Below are positions 8,148 through 17,704 of a stretch of DNA of 64,000 nt, in pieces. The stretch comes from an uncultured Clostridia bacterium. Lineage in GTDB: Bacteria; Bacillota; Clostridia; Christensenellales; UBA1242. Every line of letters starts with the position of its first letter. Position 1 is the first letter of the stretch. The notes under the pieces are model-generated. The model was given only the letters and a program-made list of their open reading frames with translations. It searched no databases and was not told the DNA's origin. A program made the translations under genes and the position numbers. The stretch spans positions 62,001 through 126,000 of the forward strand of contig CANQOO010000003.1 of assembly GCA_947625515.1 (NCBI GenBank), written 5' to 3'.

Positions 8148-8777
8148 GTGAAAAGAAAATTGACGGCGGAATTTGTCATGAAGGGGTTGGACATCATGGT
8201 GCCAGACCCAAAGTGTGAACTTGAACACAACAATCCGTTTGAACTTCTGGTGGCGGTGATTCTTTCCGCACAATGCACCGACAAGCGTGTCAATCAGGTG
8301 ACGCGAGAACTTTTTAAAACGCACAACACGCCGGACGCTTTCCTGAAAATTTCGCAAGGAGAACTTGAACAGAAAATTCATTCCTGCGGCTTCTATCACA
8401 ACAAGGCAAAGGCCATCAAGGCAATGAGTGCGGACATCTTGACGCGTTTCGGCGGGCAAGTGCCAGCAAATTTCGACGACTTGTTGACGCTTGCCGGCGT
8501 GGGGCGAAAGACGGCGAATGTGGTCATGGCGGTGGCGTTTGGCGGGGACAATTTTGCAGTGGACACGCACGTGCTTCGCGTTTCCAATCGGCTGGGGCTG
8601 GTTTTGACCAAAGACCCAAACAAATGCGAAGAGGAACTTTGCAAAATCTTTCCAAAGAAAAACTGGTCGCGGCTGCACTATCAAATGGTGCTTTTTGGCA
8701 GATACACTTGCAAGGCGATGAAGCCGGAGTGCGAAAAATGTGTTTTCAATCGCGAATGCCCGCACTCACGCGTGTGA
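8148..8777 (+). CDS. nth: Endonuclease III
   Basis: A DNA glycosylase/AP lyase that removes oxidised pyrimidines in base-excision repair. The helix-hairpin-helix with the catalytic Lys is read as LLTLAGVGRKTANVV, and the catalytic Asp lies in FAVDTHVLRVSNRLGL. The [4Fe-4S] ligands form the usual C-x6-C-x2-C-x5-C pattern in CKAMKPECEKCVFNREC. It starts with GTG at 8148 and has 209 residues. It is followed after 60 bases by obgE. Confidence 0.97.
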   Translation: MKRKLTAEFVMKGLDIMVPDPKCELEHNNPFELLVAVILSAQCTDKRVNQVTRELFKTHNTPDAFLKISQGELEQKIHSCGFYHNKAKAIKAMSADILTRFGGQVPANFDDLLTLAGVGRKTANVVMAVAFGGDNFAVDTHVLRVSNRLGLVLTKDPNKCEEELCKIFPKKNWSRLHYQMVLFGRYTCKAMKPECEKCVFNRECPHSRV

Positions 8778-8837
8778 AATGTGAAAAATTGAGATGCATT
8801 TGCATGTTTTGAAAATGTGATGATTTGAAGGTGGAAT

Positions 8838-10109
8838 ATGTTTCTTGATAGAGTGAAAATTTCGATAAAAGCAGGCAATGGTGGCAAGGGGTCAACATCT
8901 TTTTTGCGAACAAAGTTGAATGCCAATGGTGGCCCCGATGGCGGCGATGGCGGCAAGGGCGGCGACATTGTTTTTGTTGCGACCAACGATTTAAACACGC
9001 TCTATCCGTTCCGCTTTAAAAAGAAATTTGTTGCCGAAAATGGCGAGGACGGGCATCAGAAGAATCAAACAGGCAAAAGCGGAAAAGACGAAATTATTGA
9101 GGTGCCAACCGGCACAGTGCTTGTCAATCCAAAAACGGACAAGATTATCGCCGACCTGAGCGAGGATGGGTCGCGATTTGTGGCACTCAAAGGCGGGGCG
9201 GGCGGCCACGGGAACGCATATTATCGCTCGTCAATCAAGCAGGCCCCATCTTTTTCGCAGACGGGCGAGGTCACCGAGCTTCGGGAAGTGATTTTGGAAC
9301 TTAAAACCATCGCTGATGTCGGGCTGGTGGGCTTTCCAAATGTCGGCAAGTCCACGCTTTTGTCGGTGATTTCAAACGCGAATCCTAAAATTGCGAACTA
9401 CCCATTCACGACCATTTATCCTAATTTGGGCGTGTGCGAAGTGCTGGGCGAAACATTTGTGGTGGCTGACATTCCGGGGCTGATTGAGGGTGCCAGCGAG
9501 GGCTTGGGGCTTGGGCATTACTTCTTGAAACACGTGGAGCGGGTGCGTCTTATTGTGCATCTTGTGGACATTTCCGAGAGCGAAGGCCGCCATGCCGAGG
9601 ATGATTTTCGCATAATCAATGAAGAACTTGCAAAATATGACGCGGACCTTGCCAAAACAAAACAAATTGTGGTGCTTTCCAAATGCGACTTGCTGGAAAA
9701 AGAGCAGCTGGAAAAGCGAGTTGAGGACTTTTGCAAAGCGACCAAAGTGAAAGATGTGCTGATGATTTCTTCATATTCGCGTGATGGCATCGAAGAGCTT
9801 AAACGCAAAATATTGGAGAATTTGAAGAAAATTCCAAAGAAAGCACCACTTGCCGTGCAGGAGTTTGATTTTGATAAGAAGGATGTGTCCAGCATTGAAG
9901 TTTCCCGCCGCAGCGATGGCAGTTTTGAGATTTCAGGCGGAAGAATTGAAAGTTTAATTCGCGGCGTTGTGCTTTCCGACCAAACTTCTTTTGCATATTT
10001 TCAGACGAGACTGAAAGAAATGGGCGTTATTGACCTATTGAAAGAAAAAGGGCTGAAAGAGGGTGACACTGTTGTCATCAAAGACATCAGTTTTGAATAT
10101 ATGGAATGA
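8838..10109 (+). CDS. obgE: GTPase ObgE/CgtA
   Basis: An essential GTPase acting in 50S assembly and stress signalling. Three domains are seen: the glycine-rich Obg fold (residues 1-160, with GGPDGGDGGKGGD), the G domain with P-loop GFPNVGKSTLLS, switch sequence DIPGLIEGASEGLGLGH and SKCDLL for G4, and a C-terminal OCT domain (about 340-423). Length 423 is typical. GAAGGTGG gives the ribosome site. The usual partner rpmA/rplU is not upstream here. Confidence 0.98.
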   Translation: MFLDRVKISIKAGNGGKGSTSFLRTKLNANGGPDGGDGGKGGDIVFVATNDLNTLYPFRFKKKFVAENGEDGHQKNQTGKSGKDEIIEVPTGTVLVNPKTDKIIADLSEDGSRFVALKGGAGGHGNAYYRSSIKQAPSFSQTGEVTELREVILELKTIADVGLVGFPNVGKSTLLSVISNANPKIANYPFTTIYPNLGVCEVLGETFVVADIPGLIEGASEGLGLGHYFLKHVERVRLIVHLVDISESEGRHAEDDFRIINEELAKYDADLAKTKQIVVLSKCDLLEKEQLEKRVEDFCKATKVKDVLMISSYSRDGIEELKRKILENLKKIPKKAPLAVQEFDFDKKDVSSIEVSRRSDGSFEISGGRIESLIRGVVLSDQTSFAYFQTRLKEMGVIDLLKEKGLKEGDTVVIKDISFEYME

Positions 10110-10489
10110 AGATTTTAAGAAAGACGCATCAAATGTGCTATAAAAATGTATAAGAATGTTTGAATAAGAATGTTCTATAAAATGCATTCAAAACATTGCT
10201 TAAAATTATAGAAAAATTACATATCACCACAATATAAGGTGTATTATGCATGCATACCACCGCAACATGTGGAATTTTTAAAAATAATAAAAATCATGCA
10301 ATTTAAAAATAATCGGAAAAATTAAGAAAAAAAATAACAAAAAATGCAGTCAAAAACTTGGAAATAAAATTGGCAAAAAATACAAAATTGAAAACAAAAT
10401 CGAAATGAAATAAGAAAATTTGATAAATCAATAATGAATGGGGAAAATCAAAATAAATTGGACAAAATATTAGGAATAAAGGAGCGAGA
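10110..10489. other. Intergenic region with repeat copy 3
   Basis: AT-rich spacer of 380 bases. Apart from the palindromic repeat at 10223-10273 and a long A-rich tract there is nothing I can assign; the long minus-strand ORFs across it are low-complexity shadows. Confidence 0.6.
10223..10273. repeat. Dispersed palindromic repeat, copy 3
   Basis: CACCACAATATAAGGTGTATTATGCATGCATACCACCG: the family hairpin followed by a core whose right half has diverged (GCATACCAC in place of GCATAATAC). Confidence 0.8.
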
Positions 10490-10786
10490 ATGATTACAAC
10501 AAAACAACGTGCGTTTTTGCGAGGGCTTGGAAATGCTCTTGACCCGCTGATGCAGATTGGCAAGGAGGGCGTGACGGAAAATGTGCTGGAAAGTGCCAAC
10601 CTGCTTTTGGAAGCACGGGAACTTGTGAAAATTAGGGTGCTGAAAAATGCGGACGAATCGACGCGAACCGTCGCCGAAGAGGTTGCCGGCCGACTTGGTG
10701 CGGAGGTTGTGCAGGTTATTGGCAACAATTTCATTCTTTATAAAGTTTCCACACGCAAAAACTTCAAACATATCGAGTTGCCATAA
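10490..10786 (+). CDS. YhbY-type CRM-domain RNA-binding protein
   Basis: A 98-residue CRM-domain protein of the YhbY/YqeI family, which associates with pre-50S particles. Signature: LRGLGNALDPLMQIGKEGVTE, then the ARELVKIRVL strand and GNNFILYK at the end. AAAGGAGCG precedes the ATG. In Bacillus this gene lies in the same cluster as rsfS; here the two are separated by an opposite-strand gene, and nadD and yqeK are missing. Confidence 0.9.
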   Translation: MITTKQRAFLRGLGNALDPLMQIGKEGVTENVLESANLLLEARELVKIRVLKNADESTRTVAEEVAGRLGAEVVQVIGNNFILYKVSTRKNFKHIELP

Positions 10787-10904
10787 ATGCAAATTTTTTA
10801 TTATTTTCGCAGCATCACTTTTTTGTTGCATCTTTTTTTTGAGAAATTTAATTTCAACTAGATTTCAAGAATAAATTTTTAAAATCTTGTTAGTATCGAA
10901 TTTT

Positions 10905-11810
10905 TCACAACACTTGGGGGCTTTGTTTCGCGTTGTAGATTGTGTTGAACTGCGAAAAAAGTGCGAATGTCACCAAAATTGAGGCGACAAAGCAATAATA
11001 GATGCTCACGCGGACAAATAGCCCGCTTAAAATCAGCACAATGGCGGAGAAGAGATAGCCTCTTGTCCTTTTTTTGTTGAAGGAATATGCCACAAAATCT
11101 CGCCACGTCATTTTGCTGCCGCTAAGTTTGTGCGTGATGTCCGGAAAACAATCATAGGCCTTGTAGAGTTGTTGATAGGTGGCAAACTCATCCAAGAACA
11201 GGAACTTTTCGCTGAAATTTCGCACAAGCGAAAAAAGTTGTTTGTCGGCGACAAATTTGCAGCAGATGACAATTTTGGTCGCCTTTTCTTTTTTCACCTT
11301 GCCATAAAGTTGCATAAATTTTGTCACGGTCAGCCCGTCAAAAGTCAGGTCGGCACACAGCACTGTGCAGACATTTTCATCGGGATGACGTATCAGCACA
11401 TAGTCCTTTCTTTTCGTCACGTCGGGATGTTTTTTGCGGGCAAGTTTGGCAAAAAATTCCATTGGTTTGTCGGCACATGACAGCGAGAAAAACATGTTTT
11501 CTGCGTCCTCTTTCTCTTTCATTTTCAGCCCCAGTTTGTCCTGCCTGCGTTTGCTCAGGAAAAACAGAATGGCATAAATCACGCCGCTCAGCAAAGTCGT
11601 CGCCAGCAAAACAAGCCAAAGTGGGCGAAGAAAGTATCTCAGCCAGACAAAGCACAGTAAAAAGATTAGGCTGAACCGCAGAATTTCTTGAAAAATGATT
11701 CTTGCTTTTCTCACGCCACAATTTTTGCCACGATGGACATTTTTTAAACTTATTTGCGGCATTTGAATTATGTTATGGACGGGAAGATATTGTTGTGTCA
11801 CATAAGGCAA
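10905..11810 (-). CDS. Membrane protein of unknown function
   Basis: Not recognised. Hydrophobic pairs occur near residues 40-90 (ILRFSLIFLLCFVWL and WLVLLATTLLSGVIYAILFFL) and near 250-290 (LFSAIVLILSGLFV, CFVASILVTFALF), with about 150 polar residues between them that probably fold in the cytoplasm. The first 30 residues look unlike the rest; a GTG near 11714 (VRKARIIFQEI) could be the true start. It is transcribed divergently from rsfS, with only about 70 bases between the starts. Confidence 0.6.
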   Translation of the reverse strand: MPYVTQQYLPVHNIIQMPQISLKNVHRGKNCGVRKARIIFQEILRFSLIFLLCFVWLRYFLRPLWLVLLATTLLSGVIYAILFFLSKRRQDKLGLKMKEKEDAENMFFSLSCADKPMEFFAKLARKKHPDVTKRKDYVLIRHPDENVCTVLCADLTFDGLTVTKFMQLYGKVKKEKATKIVICCKFVADKQLFSLVRNFSEKFLFLDEFATYQQLYKAYDCFPDITHKLSGSKMTWRDFVAYSFNKKRTRGYLFSAIVLILSGLFVRVSIYYCFVASILVTFALFSQFNTIYNAKQSPQVL

Positions 11811-11847
11811 ATATTTTCCACAAAAAACAAAAAGAATTTCAAAATGT

Positions 11848-11876
11848 TTGACAAACGCTCAAAAAGTTGATAATAT
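11848..11876 (+). promoter_or_regulatory. Promoter of rsfS, leaderless geometry
   Basis: Perfect TTGACA, exactly 17 bases, then TAATAT. The ATG begins seven bases after the -10 box, where transcription itself should begin, and no ribosome site is present. Confidence 0.7.
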
Positions 11877-11882
11877 ATAATT

Positions 11883-12197
11883 ATGATGAACATCAAACAG
11901 TTTGTCGATTTGCTTGTGGAAAACAAAATGAAAAACATCTCGGTCTATGACCTCACGGAAGGCGACCAAGAAAAATTTATCATTCTTTGCACGTCCAGCA
12001 AGCCGCTCGACAGCAAAAAAGCCGCAGATGTGATTGCGGAAAAATATGGCTATACGGACAAAATTGAGGGCTATTTCAAGGGCGAGTGGATTGTGTTTGA
12101 CTTTCAAAATTTGACCCTCCACATCTTCCTGCCACGCGTGAGAGAAAAATATAATCTAGACAAACTTTACAAGCCTCGCAAAATCACAATAAAATAA
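11883..12197 (+). CDS. rsfS: Ribosomal silencing factor RsfS
   Basis: RsfS binds L14 on the 50S subunit and blocks subunit joining when nutrients run low. The 104-residue protein has the family pattern: ISVYDLTEGDQEKFIILCT, then EGYFKGEWIVFDFQNLTLHIF and R..YNLDKLY. Two ATG codons are adjacent (11883 and 11886). The promoter position suggests translation from a leaderless mRNA. A terminator follows about 95 bases downstream. Confidence 0.92.
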   Translation: MMNIKQFVDLLVENKMKNISVYDLTEGDQEKFIILCTSSKPLDSKKAADVIAEKYGYTDKIEGYFKGEWIVFDFQNLTLHIFLPRVREKYNLDKLYKPRKITIK

Positions 12198-12608
12198 TTG
12201 CAACAAACAATGTGAAAATGTTGCAAAAAAAAGAAAGAAGCACAAAAAAGAATTGAGTAATTGAAAAAATAAATATGCTTTACAAAGAACAAAATCGGGG
12301 AGACCTGATTTTTTTGTTGTTTATTATATTTTTCTGTTTTATATATTGCTTCTGTGTGAGTTTCTTATTAATTTCATACTGAATTTTAGATAATTTTGTG
12401 TTATGTCGAATTTTTTATATAATTTTTTGGCATTTTTTTATAATTGTTTGTTTTTGTTTTTATAAATGCTTGTCAAAATTTTTATATAATTTTTGTTATT
12501 TTTTTATAATTACAGCTTTTTACAATAATTGCTAAATAATTGCTAATCGAATTTTTATTATAATTGCTAAACGAATTTTTACTATAATTGCTTGACAAAT
12601 TTTTGATA
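12198..12608. repeat. AT-rich intergenic region with imperfect tandem repeats
   Basis: After the rsfS terminator the sequence consists of degenerate repeats. Two copies of AATTTTTATATAATTTTT with TTTTTTTATAATT lie about 70 bases apart near 12410-12520, and three copies of an ATTGCTAAxCGAATTTTTA-like unit of about 25 bases lie in 12535-12611. No gene is supported. Confidence 0.6.
12291..12318 (+). terminator. Terminator of rsfS
   Basis: AAATCGGG pairs with CCTGATTT across a GAGA loop (one G-T pair), then a run of seven T. Confidence 0.7.
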
Positions 12609-13286
12609 TTATTTTTGCGTGTGTTTTAAAGGATTGTCTTTGCACTTAATTTGTGTTTTTCGTGCAAGAAGCACGTCTTCCAACGTTTCAAATTGTTTTT
12701 GTTGACTTGGAAATTTAATTCCGCTGCGTTGGGCAACACTTTTGAACGTTTCAAAATTGTTGTTTTTGATGCAATTAAATCTTTCCATACTTTCCGCAAG
12801 CAGGCAAATGTCTTTCAGTCCTCGCCAGGCGGCATAGTGCAGTGGAGTGTTGCCTTCGTCGTCCTGAATTTCCATCGCTTTTGGATTCACGTCCAACGCC
12901 AACAGGCAAACCTTGCTCATTCCACGATTCGCGGCAAGGTGCAAAAATGTCGCTCCGTCCACATTCTGAATTTCCGCAAGACTAGGCTCCGCTTCCAGTG
13001 CGAGCAAACAGGCGTTTTCAAAGCCAGCTTGTGCCGCGTGATGCAGGCAGGTGTTTTTGTTGCTGTCCTGCAATCGGTTTAGGTGCGGAAAGTGCTGCAT
13101 TATGCCGCAAAGCAACTCTTCCCGCGTCTGCTGAAATTCCTGCAAAAGCGTCTTGCCGCAACTGGATTTTTTGAGGAATAAATCGGCATCTTCTGTCTCT
13201 TGAATATATTTCTTCATTTGCTCATCAAACGCGTGCGGCGGCATGTGCTGCATGATTTCAAGCAACGCGTCAATTTCGTTTGTCAT
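12609..13286 (-). CDS. Ankyrin-repeat protein A
   Basis: A 225-residue protein with about three ankyrin repeats in the middle: CLHHAAQAGFENACLLAL, FLHLAANRGMSKVCLLAL and PLHYAAWRGLKDICLLA, each preceded by IQ(D/N)xxGxT. The N-terminal helical part (ELLCGIMQHFP) resembles that of the neighbouring ankyrin protein, so the two are probably paralogues. ATG 13286 is chosen over 13301 because AGAGGTGG precedes it. No signal peptide is seen, so it is probably cytoplasmic or, as an untested idea, secreted by a non-Sec route. Partner unknown. Confidence 0.85.
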   Translation of the reverse strand: MTNEIDALLEIMQHMPPHAFDEQMKKYIQETEDADLFLKKSSCGKTLLQEFQQTREELLCGIMQHFPHLNRLQDSNKNTCLHHAAQAGFENACLLALEAEPSLAEIQNVDGATFLHLAANRGMSKVCLLALDVNPKAMEIQDDEGNTPLHYAAWRGLKDICLLAESMERFNCIKNNNFETFKSVAQRSGIKFPSQQKQFETLEDVLLARKTQIKCKDNPLKHTQK

Positions 13287-13370
13287 CACCACCTCTTGCA
13301 TATTATTTATGCAAGCAGCCCGGATACTGCAAAAATTTTTCTAAGAAAATAGCAAAAATTAGGAATGCAA

Positions 13371-13396
13371 AATAAAAAGCCGCCAAATATTGGCGA
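13371..13396 (-). terminator. Terminator downstream of ankyrin protein B
   Basis: CGCCAA-ATA-TTGGCG hairpin followed on the minus strand by GCTTTTTATTTT. It separates the two ankyrin genes transcriptionally. Confidence 0.65.
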
Positions 13397-13554
13397 CAAA
13401 TTTGCAAAAAAATTTATGTATTTAATCTGACGATGTTCCTTATAATTTTTAAGTTAAAATTTTCCTTTTAAGGCGATGTTGATTTCCTTAGGTTGATATT
13501 TTTCCTTATAATGCGATATTTATTAAACTGATGATTTTCTTATAAAGCGGAGAG

Positions 13555-14556
13555 CTATTTTATTTTCTCCAAGAATGGATTCTTCCAGCCCTGAGAGATG
13601 TCCGGGCTGGCAGGGACGGTGATGGTTGGCAATGTTTTTTGGGTCATGCGGTTGCCACTCGCCAAAATGCTGTGATATGTTTCTTTGAAGCGATTTGGCA
13701 CATCCTCCACTTGTCCATTTGCGGCATTGCAAAGCTCATTGTTGCCAGCAAATGCCGCCATGTGCAAAAATGTGTCTCCGTTGTTGTTCTGAATGTTTGC
13801 AAGCCCTGGCACACTCAATGCCTTGATGCACACTTCATTCAGTTGAGGCAAAGCGGCGGCATAGTGCAAAAAAGTGTTTCCATGCTCATCTTGCAAGAAG
13901 GGCAGAATTGGATCTTTTAAGGCTTCAAGATAGACGGCCTTGCGGCGGGCTATTTCTTCATCCGACAATTTTAATATGCTGCAGGCGTCATAGTGCAAAA
14001 ATGTGCCACCATGCTCGTCCTGAATGCTGGCACACTCGGGGTGTTGCTGCAAAATTTGAAGCCAAGAATCGACATATTCTGTCTTGCCAGCGGAAAAGTG
14101 CAAATATGTCTGGCCTTTTGCGTTGCAAACATATGTTTCAGGATTATCTTTCACCATATCAAACACTTTCAGCAGCCCATTTGCAACGGCAACGTGAAGA
14201 AATGTGTTGCCAAATTCATCTTGCACCTTGCATAGTTCTGGCCTTTTTTGAATTGCATATATGCACACATCTTCCATTTTGCATTTTGCAACGTTGACCA
14301 TGAAATCTCGCCCGTCGCTTAGGGTAACAGCGTTTGGCATGCGGTCTATGATTGCACATAAAAGTTCTTTCTTTTGCTTCTTCAAAAACAGGTCAATCAC
14401 CGACATGCCATTTTTAGCCCGCTCACGGAAGAGATTGGACATCTTTTCTTCATTGGCTTTTTTTATGTGTTGAAGCATCAACTCGTCAAAGTCTGCAAGG
14501 CTTTGCTCCGAAATCATGATAAAATCGGCATAATTGCCAGCCGCAACATTTCCCAT
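13555..14556 (-). CDS. Ankyrin-repeat protein B
   Basis: About 333 residues with at least five ankyrin units of the form IQDE.GNTFLHYAA, for example VQDEFGNTFLHVAVANG and LQDEHGNTFLHYAAALPQ. The N-terminal helical region shares ELLCxIxxxMP with protein A. The ORF track starts at 14577, but that ATG lies inside the -10 box of a strong promoter, so the mRNA cannot include it; ATG 14556 (or 14559), just after GGAGGG, is more likely. No secretion signal is seen. Function unknown; such repeats bind proteins. Confidence 0.85.
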   Translation of the reverse strand: MGNVAAGNYADFIMISEQSLADFDELMLQHIKKANEEKMSNLFRERAKNGMSVIDLFLKKQKKELLCAIIDRMPNAVTLSDGRDFMVNVAKCKMEDVCIYAIQKRPELCKVQDEFGNTFLHVAVANGLLKVFDMVKDNPETYVCNAKGQTYLHFSAGKTEYVDSWLQILQQHPECASIQDEHGGTFLHYDACSILKLSDEEIARRKAVYLEALKDPILPFLQDEHGNTFLHYAAALPQLNEVCIKALSVPGLANIQNNNGDTFLHMAAFAGNNELCNAANGQVEDVPNRFKETYHSILASGNRMTQKTLPTITVPASPDISQGWKNPFLEKIK

Positions 14557-14575
14557 CATCCCTCCAATTTCTTTC

Positions 14576-14605
14576 ATTGTAGCAAACTGCCGCTGTGTTT
14601 GTCAA
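14576..14605 (-). promoter_or_regulatory. Promoter of ankyrin protein B
   Basis: Minus-strand TTGACA, 18 bases, TACAAT. It rules out the upstream ATG at 14577 as translation start. Confidence 0.65.
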
Positions 14606-14701
14606 GAGCAAATGTGCAAAGTGTCAAATTTTAGTTTTTTAAAATGGTGGCTGAGATTTTGGATATTATGCCGCTTTTGCCAAAAATTTTGCAAAATTGT
14701 T

Positions 14702-14729
14702 TTGAAATTTTTTCTTTTTAGTTTACAAT
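14702..14729 (+). promoter_or_regulatory. Promoter of the phosphatase-rpiB operon
   Basis: TTGAAA, 16 bases, TACAAT, about 23 bases before the ATG of the phosphatase gene. Confidence 0.5.
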
Positions 14730-14752
14730 GTGTTTGATAGGGCAAAAATCAT

Positions 14753-15181
14753 ATGATTGAAATTTGTTTTGTTTGCACGGGCAACACTTGCCGGTCGGTG
14801 ATGGCGGAACGCATCGCAAAAAAAATGGCGAAAGCCCGCAAGATGAAAAATGTCAAATTTTCATCGGCAGGACTGTGTGCAACTGGCGAAAACATTTCCG
14901 AAAACGCCGCCAAAACGCTTAAACTTTTGGGCTATGATGGGCGAAATCGCAAAAGCGTAAAACTGAAAAAAGTCAAGCCGGATGTGCTGTATGTTGCGGT
15001 GACGGACGACCACAAACACCGAATTGGCTCCAAAAAATGCCTCAGTTTTGAGGACCTTGCAGGCAGCGTGGGCGACCCATATGGCCAGGACATGCAAGTT
15101 TATGAAAAATCGGCAAAACAAATTGAAAAAAACGTGTCAATATTGTTGGACAAAATCGAAAATTTGAGAGGTGCAAAATGA
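14753..15181 (+). CDS. Low-molecular-weight phosphatase, YwlE-type (probable protein arginine phosphatase)
   Basis: The catalytic loop CTGNTCRS (C-x5-R) is at residues 8-15 and the general-acid loop DPYGQ is near 107. The Thr after Asn in the loop is the residue that marks YwlE arginine phosphatases; tyrosine phosphatases have Ile there. In Bacillus, YwlE removes the McsB-added phosphoarginine that targets proteins to ClpCP. It overlaps rpiB by four bases (ATGA), as ywlE and rpiB are linked in Bacillus. No mcsB is in this window. Confidence 0.85.
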   Translation: MIEICFVCTGNTCRSVMAERIAKKMAKARKMKNVKFSSAGLCATGENISENAAKTLKLLGYDGRNRKSVKLKKVKPDVLYVAVTDDHKHRIGSKKCLSFEDLAGSVGDPYGQDMQVYEKSAKQIEKNVSILLDKIENLRGAK

Positions 15182-15609
15182 TTGTTATGGCAAGCGACCA
15201 CCGCGGATATCTTTTGAAGGAAACGTTAAAGACTTTTTTCAATCAGCAGAACATCATCACGATTGACGTTGGGTCATATTCCAAAGAGCCGGTGGACTAT
15301 CCGGATTTTGCCAAACTTGGCATTGAAAAGGTATTGGAGGACAAAAACAATGTCGGCATTTTCATTTGCGGCTCTGGCATCGGCATGAGCATGGTGGCAA
15401 ATCGCAATCCAAAAATCCGTGCGGGACTTTGCATGAACACCAAAATGGCAATGCTTTCTCGCAAAGATAACGACGCCAATGTGCTGTGCATGCCGGGGAA
15501 TTTGCGAAAGAAAAAAGCAATCGCCATCGTCAAAACTTTCCTCACAACCTCGTTTGAGGGCGGCCGCCACGCAAGGCGTCTGAAAAAATTTTCGGGGGTG
15601 AGCAAGTGA
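15178..15609 (+). CDS. rpiB: Ribose-5-phosphate isomerase B
   Basis: It interconverts ribose-5-phosphate and ribulose-5-phosphate in the pentose phosphate pathway. Signature residues: MASDHRGYLLKE at the N terminus, VGSYSKEPVDYPDFA, the catalytic Cys in ICGSGIGMSMVANR and the NDANVLCMPG loop. Length 143 is typical. It is the middle gene of a three-gene overlapping operon. Confidence 0.95.
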   Translation: MIVMASDHRGYLLKETLKTFFNQQNIITIDVGSYSKEPVDYPDFAKLGIEKVLEDKNNVGIFICGSGIGMSMVANRNPKIRAGLCMNTKMAMLSRKDNDANVLCMPGNLRKKKAIAIVKTFLTTSFEGGRHARRLKKFSGVSK

Positions 15610-16442
15610 TAAATCTCATATTGCCCATTGTGGACGACCCGGACAAATATCTTCCATTCCTAGGCAGCCTTGCAGGCAAGGATGCTAAGGTTTTTGTCGG
15701 CATCCGCAAAGGGCTGACGCTCAATCTTGCTCAAAACGACCAAAAGAATGAAAAATCCGGCAAACGCGGGCGAAAATCTGCCAAGTTTGAAAATGACAAG
15801 AAAGTTTTGGACATTGAAATTCACACTTTTTCCGAAACGGCAAAAATGGAAGAAATCATAAACTCGCTGCACAGCGTGAATATGCAGCGGGGCAAGGTGC
15901 TTGTCTGCCGCCGTCCGCTGACCGATGCGGAGTTTGAAAAACTGGCGTCATCCAGCAAAGACATTGTGGCGTTGAAGGCGAAACACTCAAAATTTGTTTC
16001 GTTCATGAAAAAAGCTGCCGAAAAAATTGTAAAGAGGTTCTTTGCGTTCACATTTTTTGAAGACATCTCCGCCATATGCTTTGGCGAAAATATGTTTGAG
16101 CTTATGTCCACCATCCGCGACCTTTCAATGGCAAGCCGCATCAATCGTTTTGTTGGGCTGGACATAGAAGAGGTGGAAACGGCAGAAAGGCAGGTGAAAA
16201 AAGATTATTCTCGCTGGGGAAACATCTCTTTGTTTTTGTTGTGGACTTTTGTGCTTCTTGCAAGCGTGGCGGGCGGAGTGCTTGTGTGCGTGTTCACGCC
16301 GCTGCACGTGCTGACTGTGATTTTGGTAATTTTTTGGATTTTCTTGGCACTGTTTTTGTGGTTTGTCGGGCTTGTCAACTTCACGCGGACTCTTGCCGTT
16401 GGAAATTTGAGATATGGCAGGGCGGAAGAAATGACTGCGTGA
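15606..16442 (+). CDS. Two-TM membrane protein of unknown function
   Basis: A 278-residue protein starting with GTG that overlaps the rpiB stop. The N-terminal half begins INLILPIVDDPDKYLPFLGSL, reminiscent of the first strand of a GT-A glycosyltransferase, but no DxD metal site is seen, so it may be a degenerate or unrelated member. Two hydrophobic segments follow at about 205-260 (LFLLWTFVLLASVAGGVLVCVF; VILVIFWIFLALFLWFVGLV). Co-expression with rpiB is expected. Function not assigned. Confidence 0.6.
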   Translation: MINLILPIVDDPDKYLPFLGSLAGKDAKVFVGIRKGLTLNLAQNDQKNEKSGKRGRKSAKFENDKKVLDIEIHTFSETAKMEEIINSLHSVNMQRGKVLVCRRPLTDAEFEKLASSSKDIVALKAKHSKFVSFMKKAAEKIVKRFFAFTFFEDISAICFGENMFELMSTIRDLSMASRINRFVGLDIEEVETAERQVKKDYSRWGNISLFLLWTFVLLASVAGGVLVCVFTPLHVLTVILVIFWIFLALFLWFVGLVNFTRTLAVGNLRYGRAEEMTA

Positions 16443-16580
16443 AACAAATAGATTTGAGATAGATTTTCTTGGCACAAAATTTTTCAGGAAATTATCAAAA
16501 ATTTAAGAAATTTTTAAAAAATGAATCAAAAAAAATCTAGAAAAAACGTGAAAAAATCATTAGAAACTTAGAAAAAATAG

Positions 16581-17663
<1,083 letters not shown>

Positions 17664-17704
17664 AAGCAAATTTTTGTGCGAAACAAAAAATCAAAGGATA
17701 AAAA

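Noticed and set aside
12535-12611. Array of promoter-like TTGCTAA/TATAAT elements
   Set aside because: Spacing between the boxes is too short for promoters and the units are better read as degenerate AT-rich tandem repeats.
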